From the NCBI GenBank assembly GCA_017893485.1, contig CM030366.1, forward strand, positions 51,118,565-51,182,564: 64,000 nucleotides of DNA. The letters run 5' to 3'. Both the position numbers and the translations under genes were made by a program. Positions 12,357-23,407 of this stretch are shown one piece after another. How positions within the stretch are numbered: position 1 is the first letter of the stretch; each line of letters opens with the position of its first letter. This stretch comes from Hemerocallis citrina. Its lineage: Eukaryota; Streptophyta; Magnoliopsida; Asparagales; Asphodelaceae. The notes below the pieces were generated by a model. It made no database searches and was not told where the DNA came from. It was given only the letters and a program-made list of their open reading frames with translations.

Positions 12357-13714
12357 ATGAGCCTCGGTCCGAACTCAGCCATCAACGACATCCCATCAAT
12401 CCAAGCTCAAATGGCACCCAAGCCCCAGAGAACTGTCACCTCTACACGTCGCCAGGACGTTCCTCCTCAGGACATCCCTGCCGACACTCATGGATACAAT
12501 AATCCAAGGGTCAGCCTCGAACACCAGTCGGGCACCTCTCACTCGGTCGTACCCGACCTGTGTCGGGTCATCCAAATCCGACAGACAAGTCGGACTAAGG
12601 GATGGGCCGCTTCCAACTCGATCCCGAACCGTCCCAGACCTTCGCCCGGGAGCGGTAGCCGGCGCTCAGCCGTATCGACCGGAGGCCGCCACCCCTATGC
12701 AACCCAACTGAATGGGCTCCAGTCACCCAACAAGAGTTCCAAGACTTCCAGAAAAAAATCATGGAGGCTATCCTAGGGACCCCTGTCAACGAGACGCTCC
12801 ACTGCTCTCACTCACGATCGGACGCTGGGGCAAGCGCATCCCGCGGCCCGACAGTCCCACCGGAGTATGACGAGGACATCCTAAAATGCCTCTAGAAAAT
12901 GGAGAACTGCCTCGACCACTTCGGCGACGGCAGCGCGAGGCCGGCTCAGGGTCACAGGCCGCCCTAACCTCCTTTCTCCGCTGCAATCCTACAAGCGGAA
13001 ATACCCCGAAATTTCCGACCTCCCCAATTCAAGACCTATGATGGCGAGGGTGATCCTGCTGATCACATGGAGGGTTTCAAGACCCTCATGATGATTCACA
13101 GCGCTTCGGATCCCCTCCTGTGCTGCGCTTTCCCAGACACCCTCCGAGGCTCGACTCGGGAATGGTTCTCCAAGCTCTTCCCCAGCTCGGTCTACTTGTT
13201 CGATCAGCTAGAGGCCAACTTCTTGGCCCACTTCGTGACAAGCAGGAAAGCTCAGAAGATGAGCGCGTCCCTACTGGACCTCTGACAAAAGGAAGGAGAG
13301 TCACTCCGACAGTTCGTCCGTAGGTTCACTACAGAGGCGAGGACGGTCTCCTCCGTCGACGCCGGGGTCGCAACGGCAGCATTCCAGCTCAATGTTCAGC
13401 ACAGCTAGCTGAAAGAATCCTTGGCAAAGAAGCTTCCCCTCAATTTTCCTGACCTTCTCAGTCGGGTCGAAAAGTACATCCGGACCGAGGATTCCCTAAA
13501 TCCAGAAAGTGCCAAAGAAGTCCCGGGGAAGGGGAAGCAAAAGGCCGACGAGGCAGAGCCGGCTAAGAAGGTCCCAAAAGACGGGACCATCGTGAAGAGG
13601 GTCCCTCCAGTCCTACGCTTCGAGAGGTACACACCGCTGACACAGAAAGTGTCAACTATCCTCTTAGCTTCCACCAAGACAACGGGCACGACACCGACTA
13701 CTTCCGTACCCTGA
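12357..13714 (+). pseudogene. Element F gag (Tat-type capsid) remnant
   Basis: Gag packages the genomic RNA. The recognisable capsid core is 13030-13420: a TYDGEGDPADH motif leads into MEGFKTLMM, CCAFPDTLRGSTREWF and KEGESLRQFVRRF, the hallmark blocks of plant retrotransposon Gag. A TGA at about 13283 falls where relatives have Arg, and a TAG lies at about 13406. The N-terminal part from ATG 12357 is in a different frame, so at least one frameshift lies before 13067. The Lys-rich tail (13500-13600) leads to a degenerate zinc-finger region near 13690 (NGHDTDYF), followed by a frameshift. Confidence 0.8.
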
Positions 13715-14020
13715 AGGACGAATCGAGGCCCTCATCTAACAAGGGTACCTCCGGGAATTCAAACGAGAAGATGCCTAGGATCAAAGGGACACGAGGAACC
13801 GGAGGCCTTCCTCTCCTCCTCGAACACCCAAACCGCGTCCCGAGCGAAACCACGAGCATGAAGAAACTGAGGGTCAAGCCATCTTGCATTGCTTCCATGG
13901 AAGGCCCATGGGAGGAGAGTCCAGCACTTCCCGCAAGGTGTTCATCCTGTTTCCATCTCGGGGGAAGACCTGGAATGAGTTTGGCTTCCTCACTGCGATG
14001 CGCTCGTCATTAGCCTCAGC

Positions 14021-15110
14021 ATGGCGAACTATGAGGCCCGTCGGATCCTCGTGGACAATGGGAGCTCGGTGAACATTCTCTTCCTAGAAGCATTCGAGAA
14101 CCTCAAACTTTCCCAGGATAAGCTGAAGCCAGCCGGATACACCCTGCACGGGTTCTCCGGCGTATCGGTACCAATAGAGGGGATCGTGACCTTAGACGTC
14201 ACCGCCGGTATGACCCTTCACAAACGGACCGAGTCAATGGACTTCATGGTGGTAAACGTCAAGGCAGCCTACAATGCCATCCTCTGCCGACTGGGGCTTT
14301 GCTTCCTCCAGGCTGTTCCCTCGGCCTACCACCAAAAGTTGAAATTCCCTACCAAGTCAGGTGTCAGAGTCGTCCGAGGTAACCAGGAAGCGGCACGGTC
14401 ATGCTATATGATGGCAGTCGAGGGCGGTGTGTTTCCCCTGGATGCCGTCGAGCTGCAGCCCGAAAGAAGCCAGCCAGAACCTGAGCCGGCAGAAGAACTA
14501 GAGGAAGTCTCATTCGAGACGGGGGACATATCGAAGTGGTTCCGCGTAAGCTGCTCCCTCGCTCCCAGCCTCAAGTCCGACCTGATCGACTTCATTCGCC
14601 GCAATGTCGACCACTTCGCCTGGAAGCCCTCCGATATGCCCGGGATCTCCGAAGACCTGATTATGCACAAACTTAGTGTGATCCCCGGCTCGAAGTCGAT
14701 CGTCCAGAAGCGACGTAAGTTTGCCTCGGAGAGGCAGCAGGCAGTGAAAGCAGAGGTGGATAAACTCTTGTCCGCTCATTTCATACAGGAAGTCAGCTAC
14801 CCTGAGTGGATGGCGAACGTCGTGATGGTCAAAAAGGTGAGCAATAGCTGGAGGATCTGCATAGACTTCACTGACCTCAACACGGCGTGCCCCAAAGATC
14901 CGTTCCTTCTCCCAAGCATCGATGGTTTGATCGACGCAACGTCGGGTCACGAACTCCTTTCTTTCATGGAAGCCTTCTCAGGCTACAACCAGATCCGAAT
15001 GTTCTCCCCTGATGTAGCCAAGACGTCGTTCGTAATGGACCAAGGTCTTCATTGCTACCGAGTTATACCCTTTGGGCTGAAGAATGCTGGTGCTACTTAT
15101 CAGAGGCTCG
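14021..15110 (+). pseudogene. Element F protease and N-terminal half of reverse transcriptase
   Basis: An open frame carries the Tat-type aspartic protease motif ILVDNGSSVNILF near its start, a linker rich in Glu and Pro, and the RT fingers/palm (WRICIDFTDLNTACPKD, LLSFMEAFSGYNQI, IPFGLKNAGATYQRL). RT copies the RNA into DNA. The motif A aspartate, normally FMDAYSGYNQ, is Glu here, which should damage catalysis. The frame is cut at 15110 by the LTR of element D. RT resumes at 26851 after D, with GCTCG on the left and GCTCA on the right as target duplication. Gag and all later pol pieces share this reading frame. Confidence 0.92.
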
Positions 15111-18100
15111 TGTAACCCCCTGTTTGTCATTTTGTGTATTTTGGAGTGCATTTTTCGTTTTGGTGTATTTTCTCTCTTGTATTTTTTTCTGAACCTTATA
15201 TTGTAGTCGTTTTCAATATATATATTCGTTTTATTACATTTTAAGCTCTTTCTGTTGGATTTGTTGCTTCTTTTGTTTTGTTCTTCATTAGTTGTGTTCT
15301 TTCTTCATTTTTTGTCTCGTTCTCCTCATTTTATTTTTGGGTGTTTGAGGTGGTGGTGTTTGGTTGTGATCCTATTTTCAATCCCATTATTGATCCCTAT
15401 TTGACTACCAAAGCCAAATTTAAATTTCCCATCCTATTTGTATTCCTAATTGATTGACCCAATATCCAAAAACCCATTTGGTAAATCCTATTACTAATCT
15501 TAATACCCACAACCTAATACCCATAAAACCACAACTAAAATCCTGTATATATAAACCTCTCCCTCACAAACCCTAACCCTAACTCCATCTCTCATAAATC
15601 CCGGCCTCCCTCTATCTTTCCCTCTCCTTGTTTGCATCCCGACCCGCACACAACCCCAAGCCAGGCCGACCCTACCCCAGGCCGATAGCCCCCACTCCTC
15701 CCTTTCTCGGCCTGTGTTCAACCCCGGCACTCCCCACACCCAAGCCCTACACCGATCGGCATCTCCACTCTCCTGGTCCATCCCGACCATCTCCTACTCC
15801 ACCATCATCAACCCTCTTGCACCATATAATCCCCCTACTCTCTCGTGGTGTTCTTTTGTGGCCGCAAGCCACTTTGATCGTCTCTCGCATTTGGAAGTCT
15901 TGTTCATGTGGAGGTTTTCGCTCTAGTTGCTTGGATTTGTTGATTCACAGATTCTCGTTCATGGATTTTGCTCATACTTTTGATTGCATCGTTCTTCATC
16001 CCCAATTTAAGGCAAGTAACTTGTACTCCAACTCATTTGTTTGATACAAGTCAAAAAATTCACCTATAGTGTAGTTGGGTCTAGAGACGACTCTTGTTTG
16101 TGTTTTGCTTGGTGGGTTTTGTCTCTATTGTGAAAAATTGACCATAGATGGCTCACGACACAATCTTGACATGAATTAACTTAGGATTTGTCCGTTCTTG
16201 ATTCTGATCTTGTATGTGAGATTTTTGTGAGAATTCGTGATTTGGTTGAGACCCATGTGAAATACTTGGTGTGGACATGTTAGATACCCAAATTCATGAT
16301 GTTTAGACACTTGGTAGACTCGATTTCATGTTTGGGTGTATTTGGACCAATTATCTTGAATCTATGTCTATTTTGTTTTCAAGGGAAGAATCTGTAGTTT
16401 GTCGTTGTTCTGCTTTGGTTGCTATTTTGGACTATTTTAAATTCAATATCTTGATTTCGGTATAAAACATGAGTTTTAGATAATTTCGTCTATTTTCAAA
16501 TCCCTCTAACCTTGCTTAATTTTGATTTTGTGTGACAGAGTTATGATTGTTTTAGTGCAGAGGTGTCGATCTTTTCCAGATTCTATTTTTCAATAATTTT
16601 GATGACAAATTATTTTAAAGAACTATGCTACATATAATATTTTGATCCAAAACATTGGTCAGTGTTTCTTTATCTAGTTAGGGATTACCCAGAATTTTGG
16701 TGAATTTTATTGATGAGTGTTATGTGTTGTTTTATGCTCGTTTATGAAATCTAAACTTGCTGTATTTTGCTCGCTGATCTGTAAAGAACCTTATTTTCAC
16801 TATGATTTCTTTTACTCTATGAAAAATGTTTGTGAAATATAAAAGTTAATATATTTTGTCTATTTTCATCTCCCTTTGGCGGATTTGGATTTCGTTTCAC
16901 TTATTGTGAGATACTTCGGTTTTCGTACAGCAGTGTTGGGACTTCTAGATTTTCCAAAGCGTCGTTTCTTGAAGTTTTCGTATTTTTGATGACTAAACTA
17001 ATTTTTCTGGAATATTATGATACTTTATATTTTGATGCTAGACATATAGAGAAATACCCCAGATTTTTCCTAAATTTATTTTAGAGGTTTTGATGCAGTT
17101 TTCCTGACTGAGAATTCGTTTTCCTGATTTCTGACTGAACATGTTTTCTGTTTTCAAATCTGTTTTGAGTTAAGATGTTGTGAACTACTTTGTAACTTAT
17201 TTATATTCTCTGGATTCGTGTGGAAGTCTATTTTCCAGATCCTTCTACAGATCCTGATTTGGATGTTTGTAGTAGCGAGAACCAATGTTTTTGTACAACA
17301 CTGTCTTGCTGTCCTGAATTAGAAAGCAAGTTGTTTTACTCGGTTATGTGTTATCTTGTACCTGTACATATTTATCTTGCACCCTGAACCAGATACATGT
17401 TATACCCTATTATCCTTGCTTTGTTTTGCGACACATACATGAATGCCTGATTATAATAATAAATGACCAAGCAGGGGTTAAGGAAAAGATCTAGTAGTAG
17501 AAAATATAGAAATGTATACTTGGAAGAGGGCCTGTGTCCTGCCTGCCTGTTACGTGTTCATGACTAGATGATTCACGATCCTATTACCTGTACCTGATTG
17601 CATGCTTCCCTATAGGAAGATGTACTCGGAAGATAACCACTAGGTTATGCCTATTTCCTGTACCTGACTGCATACCTTTCCTAGAAAGGTGTACTCGGAA
17701 GAGAACCACTAGGTTCTTCCTATTCCTGTTATTCCTGTTTCCTGTACCTGAGTACACTGCTTTATGGACTCCACTATGAAATCTAAAACGAAACTGTTTG
17801 TTGTAGCAACCATGTGTTATGTTTTTGGGGCGCATGAAGTGCTACCTAGATAGTAATATAACAAGACTGACATGACATAATCTGAGTTCCCGTTTACCTA
17901 AATACCTGATTATCCTGTTACATGATTACTTGTTTACCTGATTACCTGTTTACCTGTACACCTATTACCTGATGCCTGTTACCTGTTTACCTGTTTACTT
18001 GACACTTGATACATGTTGCCTGCACCTGTTAGTATACCATGTTACTTGTTTCTAGTTTCCTGATTCATGTTAGATATTATATTTTTGTTGACACACTTAT

Positions 18101-18609
18101 ACCATGCTATGCTTGTTACTTAGATTTATATATCTCATGTACTTGTATCCTACATTATAAGTGGCCCGTAACTTGCAATTGACGGGTACTTGTTTTCTCT
18201 TTTCTTCTCCTGTAAATTTACTAATTGCAGATCAGTGCCAGATGGTATTGGCGAGATGATGTACTAGTGCTGGATTTTTTTGCTTTATTATTATTCTTAT
18301 TTGTTGCTTGAATTTGAATAAAATGTACTTGATGACTTGGATATTTATCTTGTACTTGGGCAATTTGACACAGGATATTTGATTTGTTCAAAACCTGATT
18401 ATTTGACATTATTGTATTGGTTTCAAGTAATTTCTATTGGTATCTTGTTTCAATTATGCATGTCTAGTTGTATCTTTTGCTTCTGACTCTGATTATTCCT
18501 GTGTTATTTTGTAAAGATTCCTGAACAACTTATGGATGATGAAAATCATTCGCTAGGCTTTTGTTACGTATCTGAATTCCGTATTCTTTTTGGGAAGCGG
18601 AGCGTGACA
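15111..18609 (+). repeat. Element D 5' LTR (about 3.5 kb)
   Basis: It begins TGTAACCCCC and ends GAGCGTGACA. A TATATATAAACC box lies at 15545-15556, followed at 15568-15576 by AAACCCTAA. The rest is AT-rich. Near the 3' end are CCTGTTACCTG-rich runs and a duplicated block (about 17600-17740) around GTACTCGGAAGA and AACCACTAGGTT. The partner copy is at 23408-26850. Confidence 0.92.
15545..15576 (+). promoter_or_regulatory. TATA box and telo-box of element D 5' LTR
   Basis: TATATATAAACC is followed 12 bases later by AAACCCTAACCCTAAC, which contains the plant telo-box AAACCCTAA near the expected transcription start. The same pair is at 23832-23866 in the 3' LTR. Confidence 0.6.
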
Positions 18610-18619
18610 GGGTTTTTAG

Positions 18620-18631
18620 TGGTATCAGAGC
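18620..18631 (+). other. Element D primer binding site (tRNA-Met type)
   Basis: TGGTATCAGAGC lies ten bases after the LTR end (spacer GGGTTTTTAG). Confidence 0.9.
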
Positions 18632-18783
18632 ACCAGGTTTGGCTAATGTATTAGTTGCCTAATATATTAGACAAGTTTGGCTCGAACTGGGATCTACTCA
18701 ACATTTCACCAACCATGCATACATAAATAAAATTATACCAACTCAAATTCTGGATGCTAATTGTTTTTGGTTTTGTGCAGACT

Positions 18784-19840
18784 ATGGCTCGCAGAGGTTC
18801 TACTTCTCAGTCGTAGGGTGATCCGATTGAGACTATCACTACTGTGCTTGAGCGGCTAATTAATCAGCAGCAAAACCACATTGATCTTGTGATGGTTGCT
18901 CTTGAAGCTGCCCGAGTTCTGCCTCCTATTATGCCTGTGCAGGCAAATCTTTCGCCTCATCCAGGGACAGTTACAGATTTTAAAAGGCTACATCCCGACC
19001 ATTTTTTTCGGCACTGAGATGCCGTTGGAGGCTGAACAATGGTTGATCCGGACTAAGCGCTTGTTGTTAGCGGCTCGTGTTGCCGAGGCTGATCGGGTGG
19101 AAGTGGTTTCTATCCAGCTGGTGTCTCTGGCCCATATCTGGTGGATGGCCGAGTCTGAGTGACTTGAAAGGCCTATTGCTTAGGCGACTTTTACTCGGGG
19201 ATTCTTGGAGAAGTTCTTCCCTAGTAGTACTCGAGTTGAGATGGAACAGCAATTCCTGGCCCTAAAATAGGTTAAGTCATTTTTCCAGATTGGATTTGTT
19301 ACATAATTGTTCATGCAATGTTGTAACATGGACTTTCTTGCAACAGGGTTCCAGGTTAGTGGACGAGTATGCAGCTGAGTTTACTAGACTTAGACGCTTC
19401 GCTGCCGTTCTTGTGGCAACCGGAGAGGATAAGGCTCGTAGATTCACAAATGGGCTTGAGCAGGATATCAAGAGGCATCTTGTCTCTCTTCGCTTGCGTA
19501 CCTACACTAGGCTCTTGAGGTAGCCCGAGCTCAGGAGCAGGCTCTTGGTGGTTCGTCTTCTTCTCAGCGGACTGTTCCCGCTGCTGTTGTTAGGCCTTCT
19601 GGTGGGCCTATTCGGAGGCCTGTTTCCGCCCATCTAGTCAGGGCAGCTCCATACACTTCTGCTGGTTCCCAGAGGGGTAGTTACTCTGATTTCTGTCGAT
19701 TGCCTGGGCATGATCGCAGGGAATGTAGGCGTGCCAATTGCCAATGCTTTAGGCGCGTCAAAGCACCGCTGTTCCGAAGAGATGTCAGGCTTTCAACCTG
19801 AATGCTGCAGATGCTGAGTCAGCTGAGGGTGTGGTTGCAG
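18784..19840 (+). pseudogene. Element D gag, split by an intron-like segment
   Basis: The start is ATG 18784 (MARRGSTSQ), three bases after a pyrimidine-rich TTTTGTGCAG. The capsid core contains LEAEQWLIRTKRLL and VDEYAAEFTRLRRFA, typical of Tekay/Del Gag. The exon ends ...EQQFLALK plus TAG at 19268-19270, where relatives have Gln. The segment 19271-19346 follows, and the reading resumes with GSRLVDEYAAEF. A zinc-knuckle-like motif (CRLPGHDRREC) lies at about 19695-19730. Breaks are TAG at 18814, TGA at about 19159, TAG at 19268, a frameshift near 19510 and another near 19790. Gag ends by joining the protease across a second intron-like segment. Confidence 0.85.
19271..19346 (+). other. Putative spliceosomal intron 1 in element D gag (76 bp, phase 0)
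   Basis: The donor is AG|GTTAAG, the acceptor CTTGCAACAG|GG, and the interior is T-rich. Removal joins the conserved Gag blocks at a codon boundary; retention shifts the frame because 76 is not a multiple of three. Element C has a 78-bp GT...AG segment at the same codon (58368-58445) with little sequence similarity inside. Splicing is inferred from position and signals only. Confidence 0.7.
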
Positions 19841-19992
19841 GTATCTTTTGTTTTATTGTTCTATTGTTTGTTGTTTCTCTTTGTTTTATTCCTTCCCTTA
19901 TTTTATTTCTTTCCGTTTGTCCTTTCTGCATTTGTTTTTCCTCACCCCTGTTCAACCATTCTTTTCTTTGCCTCTTTTGCTTTCTATCTTAG
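19841..19992 (+). other. Putative spliceosomal intron 2 at element D gag/protease junction (152 bp, phase 1)
   Basis: The donor is GCAG|GTATCT and the acceptor TATCTTAG|GT after a strong pyrimidine tract. Removal joins AEGVVA to GIVLVCSFPARVLFDSG through a split Gly codon, as expected for uninterrupted relatives. Element C has a 145-bp counterpart at the same place and phase (59085-59229). Confidence 0.72.
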
Positions 19993-22900
19993 GTATTGTG
20001 CTTGTGTGCTCTTTTCCTGCTCGTGTTCTTTTTGATTCTGGGACAACCCATTCTTTTGTCTCCTCTCGATTTGTCGCTCGCCATCAGTTGGAGTGCAGCA
20101 ACATGTTAGAGGCTTGGAACATTGTGACAAGTGGTGGAGTTGTCATTTGTTCCCGTGAGTGCAGGCAATGTTTCGTTGTTATTGGGGATGCAGATTTCAA
20201 AGCCAACCTGATTATAATTGGAAATTCGGGATTCAATGTTATTCTGGGTATGGATTGGTTGGGCGAAGCCCATGCCATTATTGATTTCCATGGCAAGAAA
20301 GTTATCTTCAGAATTCCAGATCGAGCAGAATTCGAGTTTCATGCCGAGGAGTCTTCCCTTGGCCGAGCAAAGACTGCAGTTGAACAGGTGGATTGTGCGA
20401 TGGAATCGCACTCAGGCTGTGAGGCTACGCCTCTAGTAGTTAGGGATTTCTTAGATGTTTTTCCAGATGAGTTTCTTAGCTTACCCCCTGATAGGGAAGT
20501 GGAATTCAGTATTGATGTTCAGCCTGGAACAGCACCGATATCAAAAAGTCCCTACAGGATGGCACTGGTTGAACTAGTAGAGCTTAAGGTGCAGATTCAG
20601 TAGTTACTTGATTTGGATTTCATCAGACCTAGTATTTTGCCTTGGGGTGCTCCGGTCCTTTTTGTTGACAAGAAAGATGGTAGTCGTCGATTGTGCATGA
20701 ATTATCGAGAACTGAACAGAGTTACTGTGAAGAATCGGTATCTGTTGCCCAGGATCGATGATTTGTTTGATTAGTTGTGTGGGACTGCTATTTTCTCGAA
20801 GTTGGATCTTCGCTCTGGGTATCACCAAGTCAAGGTGAAGGCTGTGGATATACAGAAGACTGCTTTCAGGACTAGATACGGACACTATGAGTATCTTGTG
20901 ATGCCGTTCGAGGTCACGAATGTGCCGGCTGTATTCATGAGCCTCATGAACTGGGTTTTCTCTCAGTTCTTGGATAGATTTGTGGTGGTCTTTATTGATG
21001 ATATTTTGGTGTATTCTCAGAATCGGAAAGTTCATGCTGAGCATTTTAAAGTGGTTCTGCAGACTTTGAGAGAGAATCAGCTCTATGGGAAACTTAGCAA
21101 GTGCAAGTTTTGACTCGACAGGATTTCTTTCTTGAGGCACATTATCTCTGGCGATGGTGTTTCTGTGGATCTGGCCAAGATTGAGGCTGTGAAGGATTGG
21201 CCTATTCCCAAGTCAGTTTCAGAGGTCAGGAGTTTTCTTGGTTTGGCTGGCTATTATCGGAGGTTTGTTCAAGACTTTTCGAAGATAGCAGGACCGTTGA
21301 CTAAATTGACTGGGAAGGATCAGAAGTTTTGTTGGTCTGATGAGTGCAATGAGGCTTTTGTTGAGTTAAAGAATAGATTGACGTCAGCGCCTGTGTTGAC
21401 TATTCCCGATGGTTCAGGTAGATTTGTTGTTCACTGTGATGCTTCTGGTAAGGGTCTTGGAATAGTTCTTATGCAGAAGGGCCGCGTCGTTGCGTATGCA
21501 TCGAGGCAGTTGAGGCTGTATGAGAAGAACTATCCTACTCATGACTTGGAGTTAGCGGCAGTGATTCATGCTTTGAAGCTGTGGAGACATTATTTACTTA
21601 GGGACCGAGTGGAGATCTTTACAGACCACAAAAGTCTCAAGTACGTCTTCACCCAGAAGGAGTTAAACATGAGGCAAAGGCATTGGTTGGAGCTTATGGT
21701 CGATTATGACATCAGTTTGTAATACCATCCTGGTAAACTAAACTTGGTGCTAGATGCTTTGAGCAGGACACCAGTAATTATGTTTCTTACTCAGCAAAGT
21801 GATCTCATTGAGCAGATGCGGAGGTTGGAGTTGGATGTTTTGTTGCCGAGTTCTGGTCGATGTTGTTTGGCGCTCTAGCTGCAGTCGTCTCTTGTTGATC
21901 AGATTAAGGAGGCATAGGCTGGTGATGCGCAGTTATAGAATTTTCGAGCTGAGGTTGAGTATGGGTCCAGGACGGACATGGTTATTCATGTAGATGGTTC
22001 GCTTCATTTTGGTTCCTGGTTGTGTGTCCCTAAGGGTGAAGTTCGTCAGAGGTTGCTTGAATAAGCTCATCAGTCTTCGTATTCTATCCATCCTGGCGGT
22101 ACTAAGATGTATCGGGATTTGAAGCTTTATTTCTGGTGGCATGGTATGAAGAGGGTTGTTGCTCGGTTTCTTGCTCAGTGTTTGATCTATCATCAGGTTA
22201 AGGCAGAGCATCAGAGAACTACTGGACTTCTTCAACCGCTTCCTATTCCAGAGTGGAAGTGGGAACATATCACTATGGAATTAGTGACTGCTTTGCCGAG
22301 GAGTCCTAAGGGTCATAATGCTATTTGGGTGATTGTCGACCGTTTGACGAAGAGTGCTCACTTCATTCCTTTACGTGTCGGTCAGTCTACTGAGAGCCTA
22401 GCTGAGAGGTACATGCAAGAGATTATTAGACTTCATGGGGTTCAAGTCAGTATTGTATCCGACAGGGATACGAGAATCAGATCTCACTTCTGGGAGAGTC
22501 TTCAGAACAGTTTGGAAAGTAAATTGAAATACAGTACAGCTTTTCATCCCCATACTGATGGAAAGTCAGAGCGGACCATTCAGATTCTTGAGGACATGTT
22601 GAGGTCCTGTATGCTTCAGTTTGGTAGATCTTGGGAGGACCATTTGCATCTCGTAGAGTTCTCGTACAATAACAGCTTTCAAGCTAGTACTAAAGCTGCT
22701 CCGTTCGAAGCACTCTATGGGCGGAAATGCAGATCACCAGTGTGCTGGGATGACATTGGTGAGAGGGAGTTGTTGGGTCCGGAGTTGATCACCAAGACAG
22801 TGGATGTTGTGGTTCAGATCAGGAAGCACTTGCAGGCAGCTCAAGATAGGCAGAAGCGATGGGCCGATGTCTATCAGAGAGCTTTGGAGTTTGGTGTTGG

Positions 22901-23404
22901 TGACCATGTTTTTCTTAAGGTATCGTCGTGGAGCGGTTTCATTCAGTTCGGTGGTGGGGCAAGCTTAGCCCTAGGTTTATTGGACCGTTTGAGATTTTGG
23001 AGCGAGTAGGCAAGGTGGCCTATCGTCTTGCTTTGCCGCCAGCTTTATGAGGAGTGCACGATGTTTTCTATGTCTCACAACTCAGAAGATATATCCGAGA
23101 TAAGAGCCACGTGATTGACGACACTGAGTTGACCGTTCGGCCGGATTTGACTTGTGAGAATCCGCCAGTTGCTATCATGGATCGGCAGGAGAAAGTACTA
23201 AAGAACAAGGTCATCAAGTTGGTTCGTGTTACTTGGAATCCTCACTCGCCTGGTGAGTCGACTTGCGAGTTGGAGGAGGAGATTCAACAGAAACGTCCTC
23301 ATTTGTTTGGGTTGTTTTGTTTTGTTCTTTTGGTTATTTTTGCGGTTACCCTATGTATCTTCTTTTTGAATTTCGAGGAAGAAATTCTTCTTGTGGGTGG
23401 GTAG
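19993..23404 (+). pseudogene. Element D pol: protease, RT, RNase H, integrase, chromodomain-like tail
   Basis: The protease has an intact LFDSGTTHSF active site and GMDWLGEAHAIIDF. RT has [13 protein letters not shown] and FIDDILVYS. RNase H has [15 protein letters not shown] and FTDHKSLKY. Integrase (about 22000-22900) has the D and E of VSDRD and KSERTIQ, but the zinc finger reads CLIYHQ (second Cys is Tyr) and the first catalytic Asp is Glu (MELVTALP). The tail has VFYVSQLRRYI and WNPHSPGESTCELEEE, the chromodomain region that guides chromatin targeting in this lineage. Stops are TAG 20601, TAG 20772, TGA 21111, TAA 21720 and several at 21870-22065, with a frameshift at about 22950 and TGA at about 23048. 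Nearly everything else is one frame. Confidence 0.93.
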
Positions 23405-23407
23405 GAT
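23369..23407 (+). other. Element D polypurine tract
   Basis: AATTTCGAGGAAGAAATTC is followed by TGGGTGGGTAGGAT just before the 3' LTR. The final pol frame has lost its usual stop and runs through this block to 23404. Confidence 0.85.

Noticed and set aside
14510..14950. Minus-strand open frames opposite the F protease/RT gene
   Set aside because: Shadows of a well-supported plus-strand coding frame in GC-rich sequence.
15567..15586. Interstitial telomere repeat (CCCTAA-like)
   Set aside because: Only two imperfect units at a fixed place in LTR leaders; better read as a telo-box promoter motif.
19802..20035. Hydrophobic open frame that looks like a membrane protein
   Set aside because: It is the pyrimidine-rich tract of putative intron 2 read in frame; the Phe/Leu runs reflect T-rich sequence.
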